A stretch of 6,971 bases of DNA from positions 1 through 6,971 of the forward strand of contig DAOTGG010000050.1 in assembly GCA_035446985.1 (NCBI GenBank). The letters are read 5' to 3'. Position numbers and translations under genes: made by a program. A model generated the notes under the pieces. The model made no database searches and had not been told where the DNA came from. It worked only from the letters and a program-made list of their open reading frames with translations. This document shows positions 1-5,556 of this stretch, piece by piece; position 1 is the stretch's first letter; each line of letters starts with the position of its first letter. Origin of the DNA: JAQUSX01 sp035446985. Its GTDB lineage: Bacteria; Bacillota; Clostridia; Christensenellales; CAG-314.

Positions 1-6
1 TTATTG

Positions 7-15
7 TGATATAAT
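7..15 (+). promoter_or_regulatory. Candidate extended -10 promoter (TGaTATAAT)
   Basis: The sequence TGATATAAT is a perfect extended -10 element (TG, one base, TATAAT). The -35 region would lie before base 1 and cannot be judged. Initiation would fall near base 22, about 29 bases before the terminator stem at 51. No good promoter is visible between that terminator and the first gene, so this is the best candidate for driving the operon at 132. TATAAT boxes arise easily by chance in A/T-rich DNA. Confidence 0.4.
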
Positions 16-27
16 CTAAATTGGACA

Positions 28-49
28 TTTGCTTGGAATTTAAGGCAAA
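28..49 (+). other. Small leader hairpin between promoter and terminator
   Basis: TTTGCTT (28-34) can pair with AGGCAAA (43-49) through seven pairs, one of them G-U, around an 8-base loop. It ends two bases before the terminator stem begins. Together with the extended -10 box it would give a compact two-hairpin transcript of about 65 bases. The stem is weak and could be chance. Confidence 0.3.
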
Positions 50-50
50 C

Positions 51-90
51 AAAGTCGGGAGGCAATATTGTCCTCCCGACTTTTTATTTC
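51..90 (+). terminator. Strong rho-independent terminator ahead of the first gene
   Basis: AAAGTCGGGAGG (51-62) and CCTCCCGACTTT (72-83) form a perfect 12-bp stem with a G/C-rich core and a 9-base loop. The T-rich run TTTTTATTTC follows from 81. It ends transcripts reading rightwards. It either closes an upstream gene outside the window or attenuates the operon that begins at 132. Confidence 0.88.
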
Positions 91-119
91 TTTGGAAACT
101 TTACATCAGATATGATTTT

Positions 120-126
120 AAAGGAG
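120..126 (+). promoter_or_regulatory. Ribosome binding site that fixes the first gene's start
   Basis: AAAGGAG lies five bases before the ATG at 132. The same reading frame stays open back to an ATG at 21, but that longer version would have to be translated through the terminator hairpin at 51-83 and would put an unrelated 37-residue leader before the membrane anchor. This site therefore decides for the start at 132. Confidence 0.85.
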
Positions 127-131
127 AAACT

Positions 132-827
132 ATGAAAAACAAACAAGACAAAAACAGCGTCGGTGATGTAATAATCAATATAATTGTCGTAATTATTTTA
201 ATTTTTGTTTTTATAATGACGCTAAATATCTTGCTGTCAAACGGAAAGGGTTATATCAGCATGTTCGGAACGTCGGCAATAGCCGTGAAAACAGACTCGA
301 TGAACGGCGATCAGGCGGACAGTTTTGCACAAGGCGATTTGATATTTATAAAAATATTGGAAGGCAACGAACATACTATTGAAAGACAAAATTTGCAAGT
401 TGGTCAAATAGTTGTATATATATCTGACGACGTGGACGGCGACGGCAGACAGGATCTTATTTCTCATAGAATAGTCGATACGGAAGTAGGCGCGGACGGC
501 ACTGTTATGAATCTATTGGTTAAGGGCGATAACCCAATGGCAATAGAAACTACCAAAATTTCCACTGCTGCGGTAATCGGCGTTTATACGGGAAAAATTT
601 CCGGTCTTGGTAATTTCTTCATCTTCATTCATCAGCCTATGGGATTTGGTCTTGTAGTGGTTTTGCCTTCGGTATTAATCGTGGTTTACTGTGCGTACGT
701 TGTTATTAAAAACATCAAAGACACCAAAAAAGCAACGGAAAAAACCGTGTTGACCGAAGAAGAAAAAGAAAAAATCCGCGCTGAAGTAATAGCGGAAATG
801 AACAGCAAAGAAAACGGCGAAAAATAA
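132..827 (+). CDS. SipW-like signal peptidase I (S26B), first copy
   Basis: This 231-residue membrane serine protease would cut signal peptides or other exported substrates on the outer face of the membrane. Membrane segments lie at about 13-35 and 171-193. Between them are T-D-S-M with nucleophile Ser56, S-H-R with His112 in the place of the Lys used by classical bacterial enzymes (the mark of the SipW/Sec11 type), and K-G-D-N at 131-134 carrying the conserved Asp133. A D-x-D-x-D-G-x-x-D loop at 100-108, resembling calcium-binding loops, precedes His112. A charged helical tail (about 194-231) should be cytoplasmic and shares I-R-A-E-V-x-A-E (215-222) with the second peptidase at 4140. The start follows AAAGGAG at 120. 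The McrB-like gene follows after 35 bases, so the two are probably co-transcribed. The family call is firm; the substrate is unknown, and no TasA- or camelysin-like gene is in view. Confidence 0.88.
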   Translation: MKNKQDKNSVGDVIINIIVVIILIFVFIMTLNILLSNGKGYISMFGTSAIAVKTDSMNGDQADSFAQGDLIFIKILEGNEHTIERQNLQVGQIVVYISDDVDGDGRQDLISHRIVDTEVGADGTVMNLLVKGDNPMAIETTKISTAAVIGVYTGKISGLGNFFIFIHQPMGFGLVVVLPSVLIVVYCAYVVIKNIKDTKKATEKTVLTEEEKEKIRAEVIAEMNSKENGEK

Positions 828-862
828 AAATTAAAAACATTAGGATTTTTACAGAGATATAA

Positions 863-2407
863 ATGGGTGAATTTGCTACATATTATGTTGAATTTCTAAA
901 ACAGGTCGGAATCAACATCTGGAACTTTATAAAAACTTTATTTGTGGACGGGATCTATCAGTTTTTGGTATTGGACGTTATCGGATACTTTAAACAACTG
1001 ATGGAAGTATTACCAAGTTTTGATATGCTTGGCTGGATAATGCTGATAATAACCAGTCTAATCTTATTCACCCTTATTTTCTTCCTTATCTACAGGCTTG
1101 TGCAGCTTATACGGCGATATGTTATTTTTCGCGCGAAAGAAGTTGACAAAGACAAGCTGATGGAAGAAATCACCCGTCTAAAAATGCAAGCCAACGAACT
1201 GTCGGAAGAAAAGAAAAAAATATTCGCTTTGAAAGTAAACGGCAGAGTAGGCGGCGGGGAAGGAGAAGCGGGCAACTCCGATGCAACCAGCGAAGCGAAC
1301 TCGCTCAAACCGCTGAAAGATTCCCGATTTACAAAACTTATTAACCTTGATGAAAGATACGAGCGCAATCCCATTTACATATTCATGGAAGAAGAAGATA
1401 TGCTGTCGCTCGATCAGATAGTGGATAGGTTTATAAATTACGCTGCGTCGCAGCTAAAACTTTATTACAACCACCGCACAGTAAGACAGTTTTTCGCGGG
1501 GTTGGCTACCAGTAAAATTATTATTTTGGAAGGTATTTCAGGTACAGGCAAAACGAGTTTGCCGTACGCATTGGCAAAGTTTTTTAACAGCAATGCCGCT
1601 ATATGTTCCGTTCAGCCGTCTTTTCGTGACCGTTCGGAATTATTGGGTTATTTCAACGAATTCACCAAAAAATTTAATGAGACTGATTTTTTGAGCAGTT
1701 TATACGAATCCACCTTGCGGGAAGACCCGAACTTTATCGTTTTGGATGAAATGAACCTTGCCCGTATAGAATATTATTTCGCTGACTTTTTGTCCATTAT
1801 GGAAATGCCCGACGTCGCGGAATGGAAAATCGACCTTGTGCCTACGTCGCTGGCATCGGACCCGAAAAACATAATTTATGGAAAATTACTCGTTCCGCAA
1901 AACGTATGGTTTATCGGCACAGCAAATAACGACGATAGTACCTTTACCATAACAGACAAAGTTTACGACCGCGCGGTCGCGCTTGAATTAAACACAAGAG
2001 CGGGATATTTTGACGCGGAAATGACGCAAACGCTAAATTGCACGGCTTCTTACTTGGAAGCTTTATTCGACAAAGCGCAAAACGAAAATCCCATAAAACC
2101 CGAAAGTTTGGCTCTAATAACCGAGCTGGACAGATTTGTTCAGGCAAAATTCAAAATCAGCTTTGGTAACCGTATTTTAAAACAAATTAAACTTTTTGTT
2201 CCCGCTTACGTCGCGTGCGGAGGCGATGAAATGGAAGCAATAGACTTTATGTTAAAAAGTAAAATCTTGCGTAAATTTACATCTTTGAACCTGCCGTTTT
2301 TGACCAATGAATTAGCGGAGCTTATCGTGTTTATCGACAAGAAATTCGGCAAAGGCGTAATGAAACTTTGCGTGGAGTACATAGAACATCTGCAACACAC
2401 TAATTAG
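863..2407 (+). CDS. Membrane-anchored McrB-like AAA+ NTPase
   Basis: This 514-residue protein has a hydrophobic, aromatic-rich N-terminus (5-50) and a clear membrane segment at about 55-77, followed by a basic stretch (78-92) that places the rest in the cytoplasm. A coiled coil (about 93-122) and a Gly/Ser-rich linker (125-147) follow. The AAA+ domain (about 200-500) has Walker A G-I-S-G-T-G-K-T-S (224-232, Lys230), Walker B F-I-V-L-D-E-M-N (291-298), A-N-N-D-D (354-358) fitting the McrB-family M-N-x-x-D signature, and Arg370 in V-Y-D-R as a likely sensor or finger residue. The helical lid, including G-N-R (435-437), resembles NTPases paired with DUF2357 proteins, and such a gene follows after 17 bases. 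McrB proteins that recognise modified DNA carry a binding domain at the N-terminus; none is evident here. ATP versus GTP use cannot be settled. The ribosome site is weak (AGAGA at 854-858), but the next in-frame ATG is at residue 47, so this start is preferred. Confidence 0.85.
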   Translation: MGEFATYYVEFLKQVGINIWNFIKTLFVDGIYQFLVLDVIGYFKQLMEVLPSFDMLGWIMLIITSLILFTLIFFLIYRLVQLIRRYVIFRAKEVDKDKLMEEITRLKMQANELSEEKKKIFALKVNGRVGGGEGEAGNSDATSEANSLKPLKDSRFTKLINLDERYERNPIYIFMEEEDMLSLDQIVDRFINYAASQLKLYYNHRTVRQFFAGLATSKIIILEGISGTGKTSLPYALAKFFNSNAAICSVQPSFRDRSELLGYFNEFTKKFNETDFLSSLYESTLREDPNFIVLDEMNLARIEYYFADFLSIMEMPDVAEWKIDLVPTSLASDPKNIIYGKLLVPQNVWFIGTANNDDSTFTITDKVYDRAVALELNTRAGYFDAEMTQTLNCTASYLEALFDKAQNENPIKPESLALITELDRFVQAKFKISFGNRILKQIKLFVPAYVACGGDEMEAIDFMLKSKILRKFTSLNLPFLTNELAELIVFIDKKFGKGVMKLCVEYIEHLQHTN

Positions 2408-2424
2408 CCCGTAAGTAAAGGAAA

Positions 2425-4098
2425 ATGAAAGATTTTCTAAGAGAATTTGTATCTCTAATAAATCCGCCCGACAGACTGCAAAATGTAAAAGCGGCCGTAT
2501 TGGGCGGAAAAAATAATATTTCGCACAATTATGTATCGGAATCGATTTCGCTTGACTCTAAATGGATAGACGAGATCGAAGCCGGCATTTTTCATATAGA
2601 GAAAATAGTAAAAGAACCAAAAACTTTTATAAAAGACGAAGAATATATCATTGACGTGGAAAGAGCGAAAAAAACAAGTTCCCGCACTATCCGCCACCTT
2701 GCTTCGCACACCCGTAATATAGCAAACGTCGAAAACGACGAAGTCAAGCCCAAACGCGTACTAACCATAGAGAACGAGGAAGACCTCGGTATCTATGAAA
2801 ACCGTTTTATAGCTGCGTTAATCGAAAGACTGCAAATTTTTGTTGAAAAACGATTTAAAGACATTAATGATAAAATGACGCGGCACGAAGTCACGTCGCT
2901 CACCATGGACAGCGAATTTGCTTTCGGCAAAACAGATATAAAATATAATCTTTCGCTTGTAATGAAGCAGCCGCCCATTGAAAACGATGAACTGCGTACA
3001 AATCTGGAAAATATCGACCGTATAGATAAGCTAAGAAAAAGACTACGTATAATGACGAATACAGAGTTTTATAAAATGCTTTCACGTTTAAAGCCCGTTC
3101 GTCCGCCTATCGCAAAAACCAATATTTTAAAAATGAACGTCGATTACAATTCGGCGTACAAGCTGTGGCTGTATATTTCTTCTTATACGTTACTCGGTTA
3201 TAGCGTCGAAACGAAAGATAAAAGTCTTCCCGTAGACAGCGATTACTACGACGATATTATTATGATTTCGTCTTTGTCGATAAAAAATCTATTGGACAAC
3301 GACAAAAAAAGACAAGACATTTATGACAATATAATACCGAGTAAACCAAAAAAGAAAAAATTCAAACTTCTTAAAAAAGTCGATTTGAAACCGAGTTTCA
3401 AAAAAGATGATTCAAAACTCGACGACGACGCGGTCAACGAATATTATTACAACCAAATTAAAGAAGCGTTAAAACAAGCGCTCGAAATACCCGACGACTA
3501 TGATTTGGTTGAAAAGAAAGAGCTTGATTTAGGTTTTGCAAAGTTTGTGCGCACGCTCGGACAAATAAACTTCGAGATGTACGAAGAAATCATCAACAAA
3601 CAGTCTTACGCGTTGACAAAAAAAGAAGGCGACTCGCCGAAAAGCAAGGCATTTGCGATACGTCAGCAAGAAAAAATTTACAAACGTTATTTGATGCTTA
3701 GCAATTTGAAATCCGAAGAATTGGAAACGGCATTGCGCGCCGAAAGCAGAGAATATTTGAAACTGGAAAAAATGAAAGCGGAAGAAGGCGTCGACGTAGT
3801 GGACGAGATTGTCGAAACGGAACCCGACGTTGAAGAACAGCCGCAAAAACCGATAGACAAAATCCAGATACTCAAAGAACGCGCGGCAAGAACGGAAAAA
3901 GTAAAAGAAGACAAAATAAACGCCGCAAAGAAAAAAAGCGAAGCAATACTCCAAAAGAAAATCACGGCCTCTCACAAAAAAACGAGAGATTTCAAAGCGG
4001 AACTGTATTTGAAAGACCAGCAGCGTCTTATCGATATTTCCGAAGATAACAAAATAAGAAAAATCGAGCTTCAAAAAAGAAGATTTTTAAGAAAATAA
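2425..4098 (+). CDS. DUF2357 (McrC-like) coiled-coil protein without visible nuclease
   Basis: This 557-residue soluble protein is the likely partner of the preceding NTPase. Residues 117-128 contain N-E-E-D-L-G-I-Y-E-N-R-F, the hallmark of DUF2357 and McrC N-terminal domains. The stretch around 226-251 (R-P-P-I-A-K-T-N-I-L, then Y-K-L-W) also fits DUF2357. In McrC the NTPase-stimulating domain is followed by a PD-(D/E)xK nuclease. Here the rest is a lysine-rich segment (306-327), charged helices (about 410-455), an acidic linker (455-475) and a long basic coiled coil (about 478-557), with no PD-(D/E)xK motif that I can find and no membrane segment. It starts 17 bases after the NTPase gene; AAAGGA (2417-2422) sits only two bases from the ATG, but the next in-frame ATG is far inside. 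I infer an adaptor or regulator of the membrane NTPase. The domain call rests on motif recall, and the role is inferred. Confidence 0.75.
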   Translation: MKDFLREFVSLINPPDRLQNVKAAVLGGKNNISHNYVSESISLDSKWIDEIEAGIFHIEKIVKEPKTFIKDEEYIIDVERAKKTSSRTIRHLASHTRNIANVENDEVKPKRVLTIENEEDLGIYENRFIAALIERLQIFVEKRFKDINDKMTRHEVTSLTMDSEFAFGKTDIKYNLSLVMKQPPIENDELRTNLENIDRIDKLRKRLRIMTNTEFYKMLSRLKPVRPPIAKTNILKMNVDYNSAYKLWLYISSYTLLGYSVETKDKSLPVDSDYYDDIIMISSLSIKNLLDNDKKRQDIYDNIIPSKPKKKKFKLLKKVDLKPSFKKDDSKLDDDAVNEYYYNQIKEALKQALEIPDDYDLVEKKELDLGFAKFVRTLGQINFEMYEEIINKQSYALTKKEGDSPKSKAFAIRQQEKIYKRYLMLSNLKSEELETALRAESREYLKLEKMKAEEGVDVVDEIVETEPDVEEQPQKPIDKIQILKERAARTEKVKEDKINAAKKKSEAILQKKITASHKKTRDFKAELYLKDQQRLIDISEDNKIRKIELQKRRFLRK

Positions 4099-4139
4099 AA
4101 ACAACAAAACCTTTTTAAAAGACACGGAGAAAATTTTTT

Positions 4140-4793
4140 ATGCAAAATAAAACCGCGGCAAAAATAGTCAACTGGATATTAACGATAGTAATATTATTGT
4201 TGGCGGCGTTTGTAGTTGTGAACGTTATAATAGCGAAAATCAACAAAAAGCCCGTGTATTTATTTGGCTATATGTTTATGATAGTCGCCACGGATTCGAT
4301 GACTCCCGAGTTGCAGGTAGGCGATTTTATTATAGCGCAATATGTCCCGATAGAAACGGTACATGTCGGCGACAACGCTATATTTTTAGGCTCGGAATGG
4401 AGCGGAATGGAAGGGAAACCGATAGTTCACAGAGTTATAAAAACCGAGTGGATTAACGGCGTTTATACGATAACCACGCAAGGGCTGAAAGCGGGAGCGA
4501 TACCTGATACTCCCACAACAGCGGTAAGATTTTTGGGTAAACAAGTTTGGCATTGCGCTTTTGATTCTATCAAACACATCATTTTCGGCAGTATCGTCGT
4601 GGTACTTTCAATTTTGATTTTTGTAATTTCAAAATTTATTTTAAGGACGTTGAAAAAAGAAAGAGAAAGAGCAAAGGCAATAGCGATAGGGCTTGAAAAA
4701 GCGCGGATAGAAAACGAAATAAGAGCGCAGGTAAGAGCGGAAAGACTGGAAGCGTTAAAAAGAGAAAAAGAACAAAAAGATAACGATAAATAA
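4140..4793 (+). CDS. SipW-like signal peptidase I (S26B), second copy
   Basis: This 217-residue membrane serine protease is related to the product of the gene at 132 but is clearly divergent. Membrane segments lie at about 10-32 and 146-168. Catalytic Ser53 is in A-T-D-S-M-T-P-E and His97 in V-H-R-V-I. The usual T-x-G-D-x-N box with its conserved Asp is altered to T-Q-G-L-K-A-G at 113-119; the nearest acid is Asp123, so activity or specificity may differ. The tail (about 169-217) is a charged cytoplasmic helix containing I-R-A-Q-V-R-A-E (194-201), matching the tail of the first peptidase. GGAG at 4126-4129 precedes the ATG by ten bases, and the gene starts 41 bases after the DUF2357 gene, consistent with one operon. 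The substrate is unknown. Confidence 0.86.
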   Translation: MQNKTAAKIVNWILTIVILLLAAFVVVNVIIAKINKKPVYLFGYMFMIVATDSMTPELQVGDFIIAQYVPIETVHVGDNAIFLGSEWSGMEGKPIVHRVIKTEWINGVYTITTQGLKAGAIPDTPTTAVRFLGKQVWHCAFDSIKHIIFGSIVVVLSILIFVISKFILRTLKKERERAKAIAIGLEKARIENEIRAQVRAERLEALKREKEQKDNDK

Positions 4794-4822
4794 AAATAAA
4801 AAATATAGAAGGAGCAAAAAGT

Positions 4823-5197
4823 ATGAAAAAAGCTATCAGCGCGGAAAACGTGTCAAAAGCGATAGGACCTTATAGTCATGCGGTAAAAACAGGCAATATG
4901 ATTTTTACCAGCGGACAAATGGGCGTAACAGTCGACGGAAAATTTGTCGAGGGCGGAATTGCGGAGCAAACGGTTCAATGTTTGGAAAACGTCAAAGCCG
5001 TATTAACCGCGGGCGGATTTAAAATGAACGACGTAGTAAAGACGACGGTATTTATTTCCGATATGAATAATTTTGCTCTTATGAACGAACAATACGCCAA
5101 ATTTTTTGACGGGGCGTTTCCCGCTCGCAGCTGCGTTCAAGTAGCAAGACTGCCAAAAGACGCCTTGGTGGAAATAGAGGCCGTAGCGGTAAAATAA
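4823..5197 (+). CDS. ridA: RidA family enamine/imine deaminase
   Basis: This 124-residue protein has the usual full length of the RidA (YjgF/UK114) family. These cytosolic trimers hydrolyse reactive enamines and imines such as 2-aminoacrylate, which PLP-dependent serine and threonine dehydratases release, to keto acids and ammonia. Visible family features are I-G-P-Y with Tyr17, the F-T-S-G-Q segment (28-32), P-A-R-S with the substrate-carboxylate arginine Arg102, and V-E-I-E-A (116-120) with Glu117 matching the catalytic position of E. coli RidA. AAGGAG at 4809-4814 stands eight bases before the ATG. The gene follows the second signal peptidase by 29 bases with no terminator between, so it is probably the last gene of that operon, although its function suggests a housekeeping role rather than a part in the membrane system. 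Confidence 0.95.
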   Translation: MKKAISAENVSKAIGPYSHAVKTGNMIFTSGQMGVTVDGKFVEGGIAEQTVQCLENVKAVLTAGGFKMNDVVKTTVFISDMNNFALMNEQYAKFFDGAFPARSCVQVARLPKDALVEIEAVAVK

Positions 5198-5210
5198 TAA
5201 TTAAATAATA

Positions 5211-5391
5211 AAATAAAACAGCGTTTTGCAAAATCGATGATCGGCGATATTTTATTTGCTTTTGAGTTAGATTTTGTTAGATAATCCCTACGCATTTTTA
5301 AGAGAATTTTGTAATGCAAAAAAATCAAATTCGTAGAAAAAATGATGACTTAAAAATGACTGCAATGAAAGCTAAAAACGCTGTTTTATTT
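5211..5391. repeat. Perfect 17-bp inverted repeat enclosing 147 bases
   Basis: AAATAAAACAGCGTTTT at 5211-5227 is the exact reverse complement of AAAACGCTGTTTTATTT at 5375-5391. Each arm is followed on its right by GCAAAAT. The arms start 13 bases after the ridA stop and enclose no gene. Each arm is itself a small imperfect palindrome (AAAAC-3-GTTTT). The pair could be the closing stem of a structured 3' transcript or the ends of a tiny non-coding mobile element. I saw no clear target-site duplication and no second copy in the window. Confidence 0.6.
5288..5336 (+). other. Stem-loop inside the inverted-repeat region
   Basis: Bases 5288-5297 (CTACGCATTT) pair with 5327-5336 (AAATTCGTAG) at nine of ten positions. 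Inside, TTTTG (5307-5311) pairs with CAAAA (5317-5321) around a five-base loop. With the flanking 17-bp repeat this gives a nested, possibly structured RNA. The outer CTACG/CGTAG part is the most convincing; the A/T pairs could be chance. Confidence 0.35.
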
Positions 5392-5429
5392 GCAAAATAC
5401 CATACGCAAAATCTCGACAATAATATTTG

Positions 5430-5460
5430 ACACGGCGGAGAAATCATCCGTGTTTTTGTT
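5430..5460 (+). terminator. Probable rho-independent terminator before alr
   Basis: ACACGG (5430-5435) pairs with CCGTGT (5448-5453) around a 12-base loop and runs into TTTTTGTT. The stem is short but G/C-containing, and it lies just before the alr promoter, where the preceding transcript should end. It is 232 bases after the ridA stop, implying a long 3' untranslated region or a separate short RNA. Confidence 0.5.
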
Positions 5461-5491
5461 GTGTACGGGCGTTTTTTAAAAATAATAGTAG

Positions 5492-5520
5492 TTGACATTA
5501 AAATGGCTTTATTCTACAAT
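5492..5520 (+). promoter_or_regulatory. Sigma-A-type promoter for alr
   Basis: A perfect -35 TTGACA (5492-5497) and a -10 TACAAT (5515-5520, one mismatch) are separated by the ideal 17 bases. Transcription should begin near 5527, leaving about 30 bases of leader before the alr ATG. This is the best promoter in the window and indicates that alr and the following arcA form an operon separate from ridA. No operator-like symmetry overlaps it that I can see. Confidence 0.88.
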
Positions 5521-5556
5521 TAAGACGAAATTAACTATATACGAGGCATAAATATA

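Noticed and set aside
111..116. TATGAT as a -10 box for the first gene
   Set aside because: There is no -35 at a workable distance, and initiation would fall on the ribosome site itself.
21..131. Upstream extension of the first peptidase to an ATG at 21
   Set aside because: It has no ribosome site, would be translated through a strong terminator hairpin, and adds residues unlike any signal peptidase. The ATG at 132 has an AAAGGAG site.
1090..1374. A 94-codon minus-strand frame inside the NTPase gene
   Set aside because: It is low-complexity Ser/Pro-rich sequence opposite the coiled coil and linker, with no recognisable family.
3529..4074. A 181-codon open frame on the minus strand opposite the DUF2357 gene
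   Set aside because: Its Phe-rich composition mirrors the lysine-rich coding strand, it matches nothing recognisable, and it lies wholly inside a convincing gene.
4111..4121. CTTTTTAAAAG before the second peptidase as a terminator
   Set aside because: It is a short A/T-only palindrome with no usable loop or G/C stem.
132..4793. A classical McrBC methyl-DNA restriction system
   Set aside because: No modified-base reader domain and no PD-(D/E)xK nuclease are visible, and the NTPase is membrane-anchored.
5198..5491. T-box or known riboswitch upstream of alr
   Set aside because: I could not find a T-box consensus or any riboswitch core I know, and the alr promoter lies downstream of most of this region.
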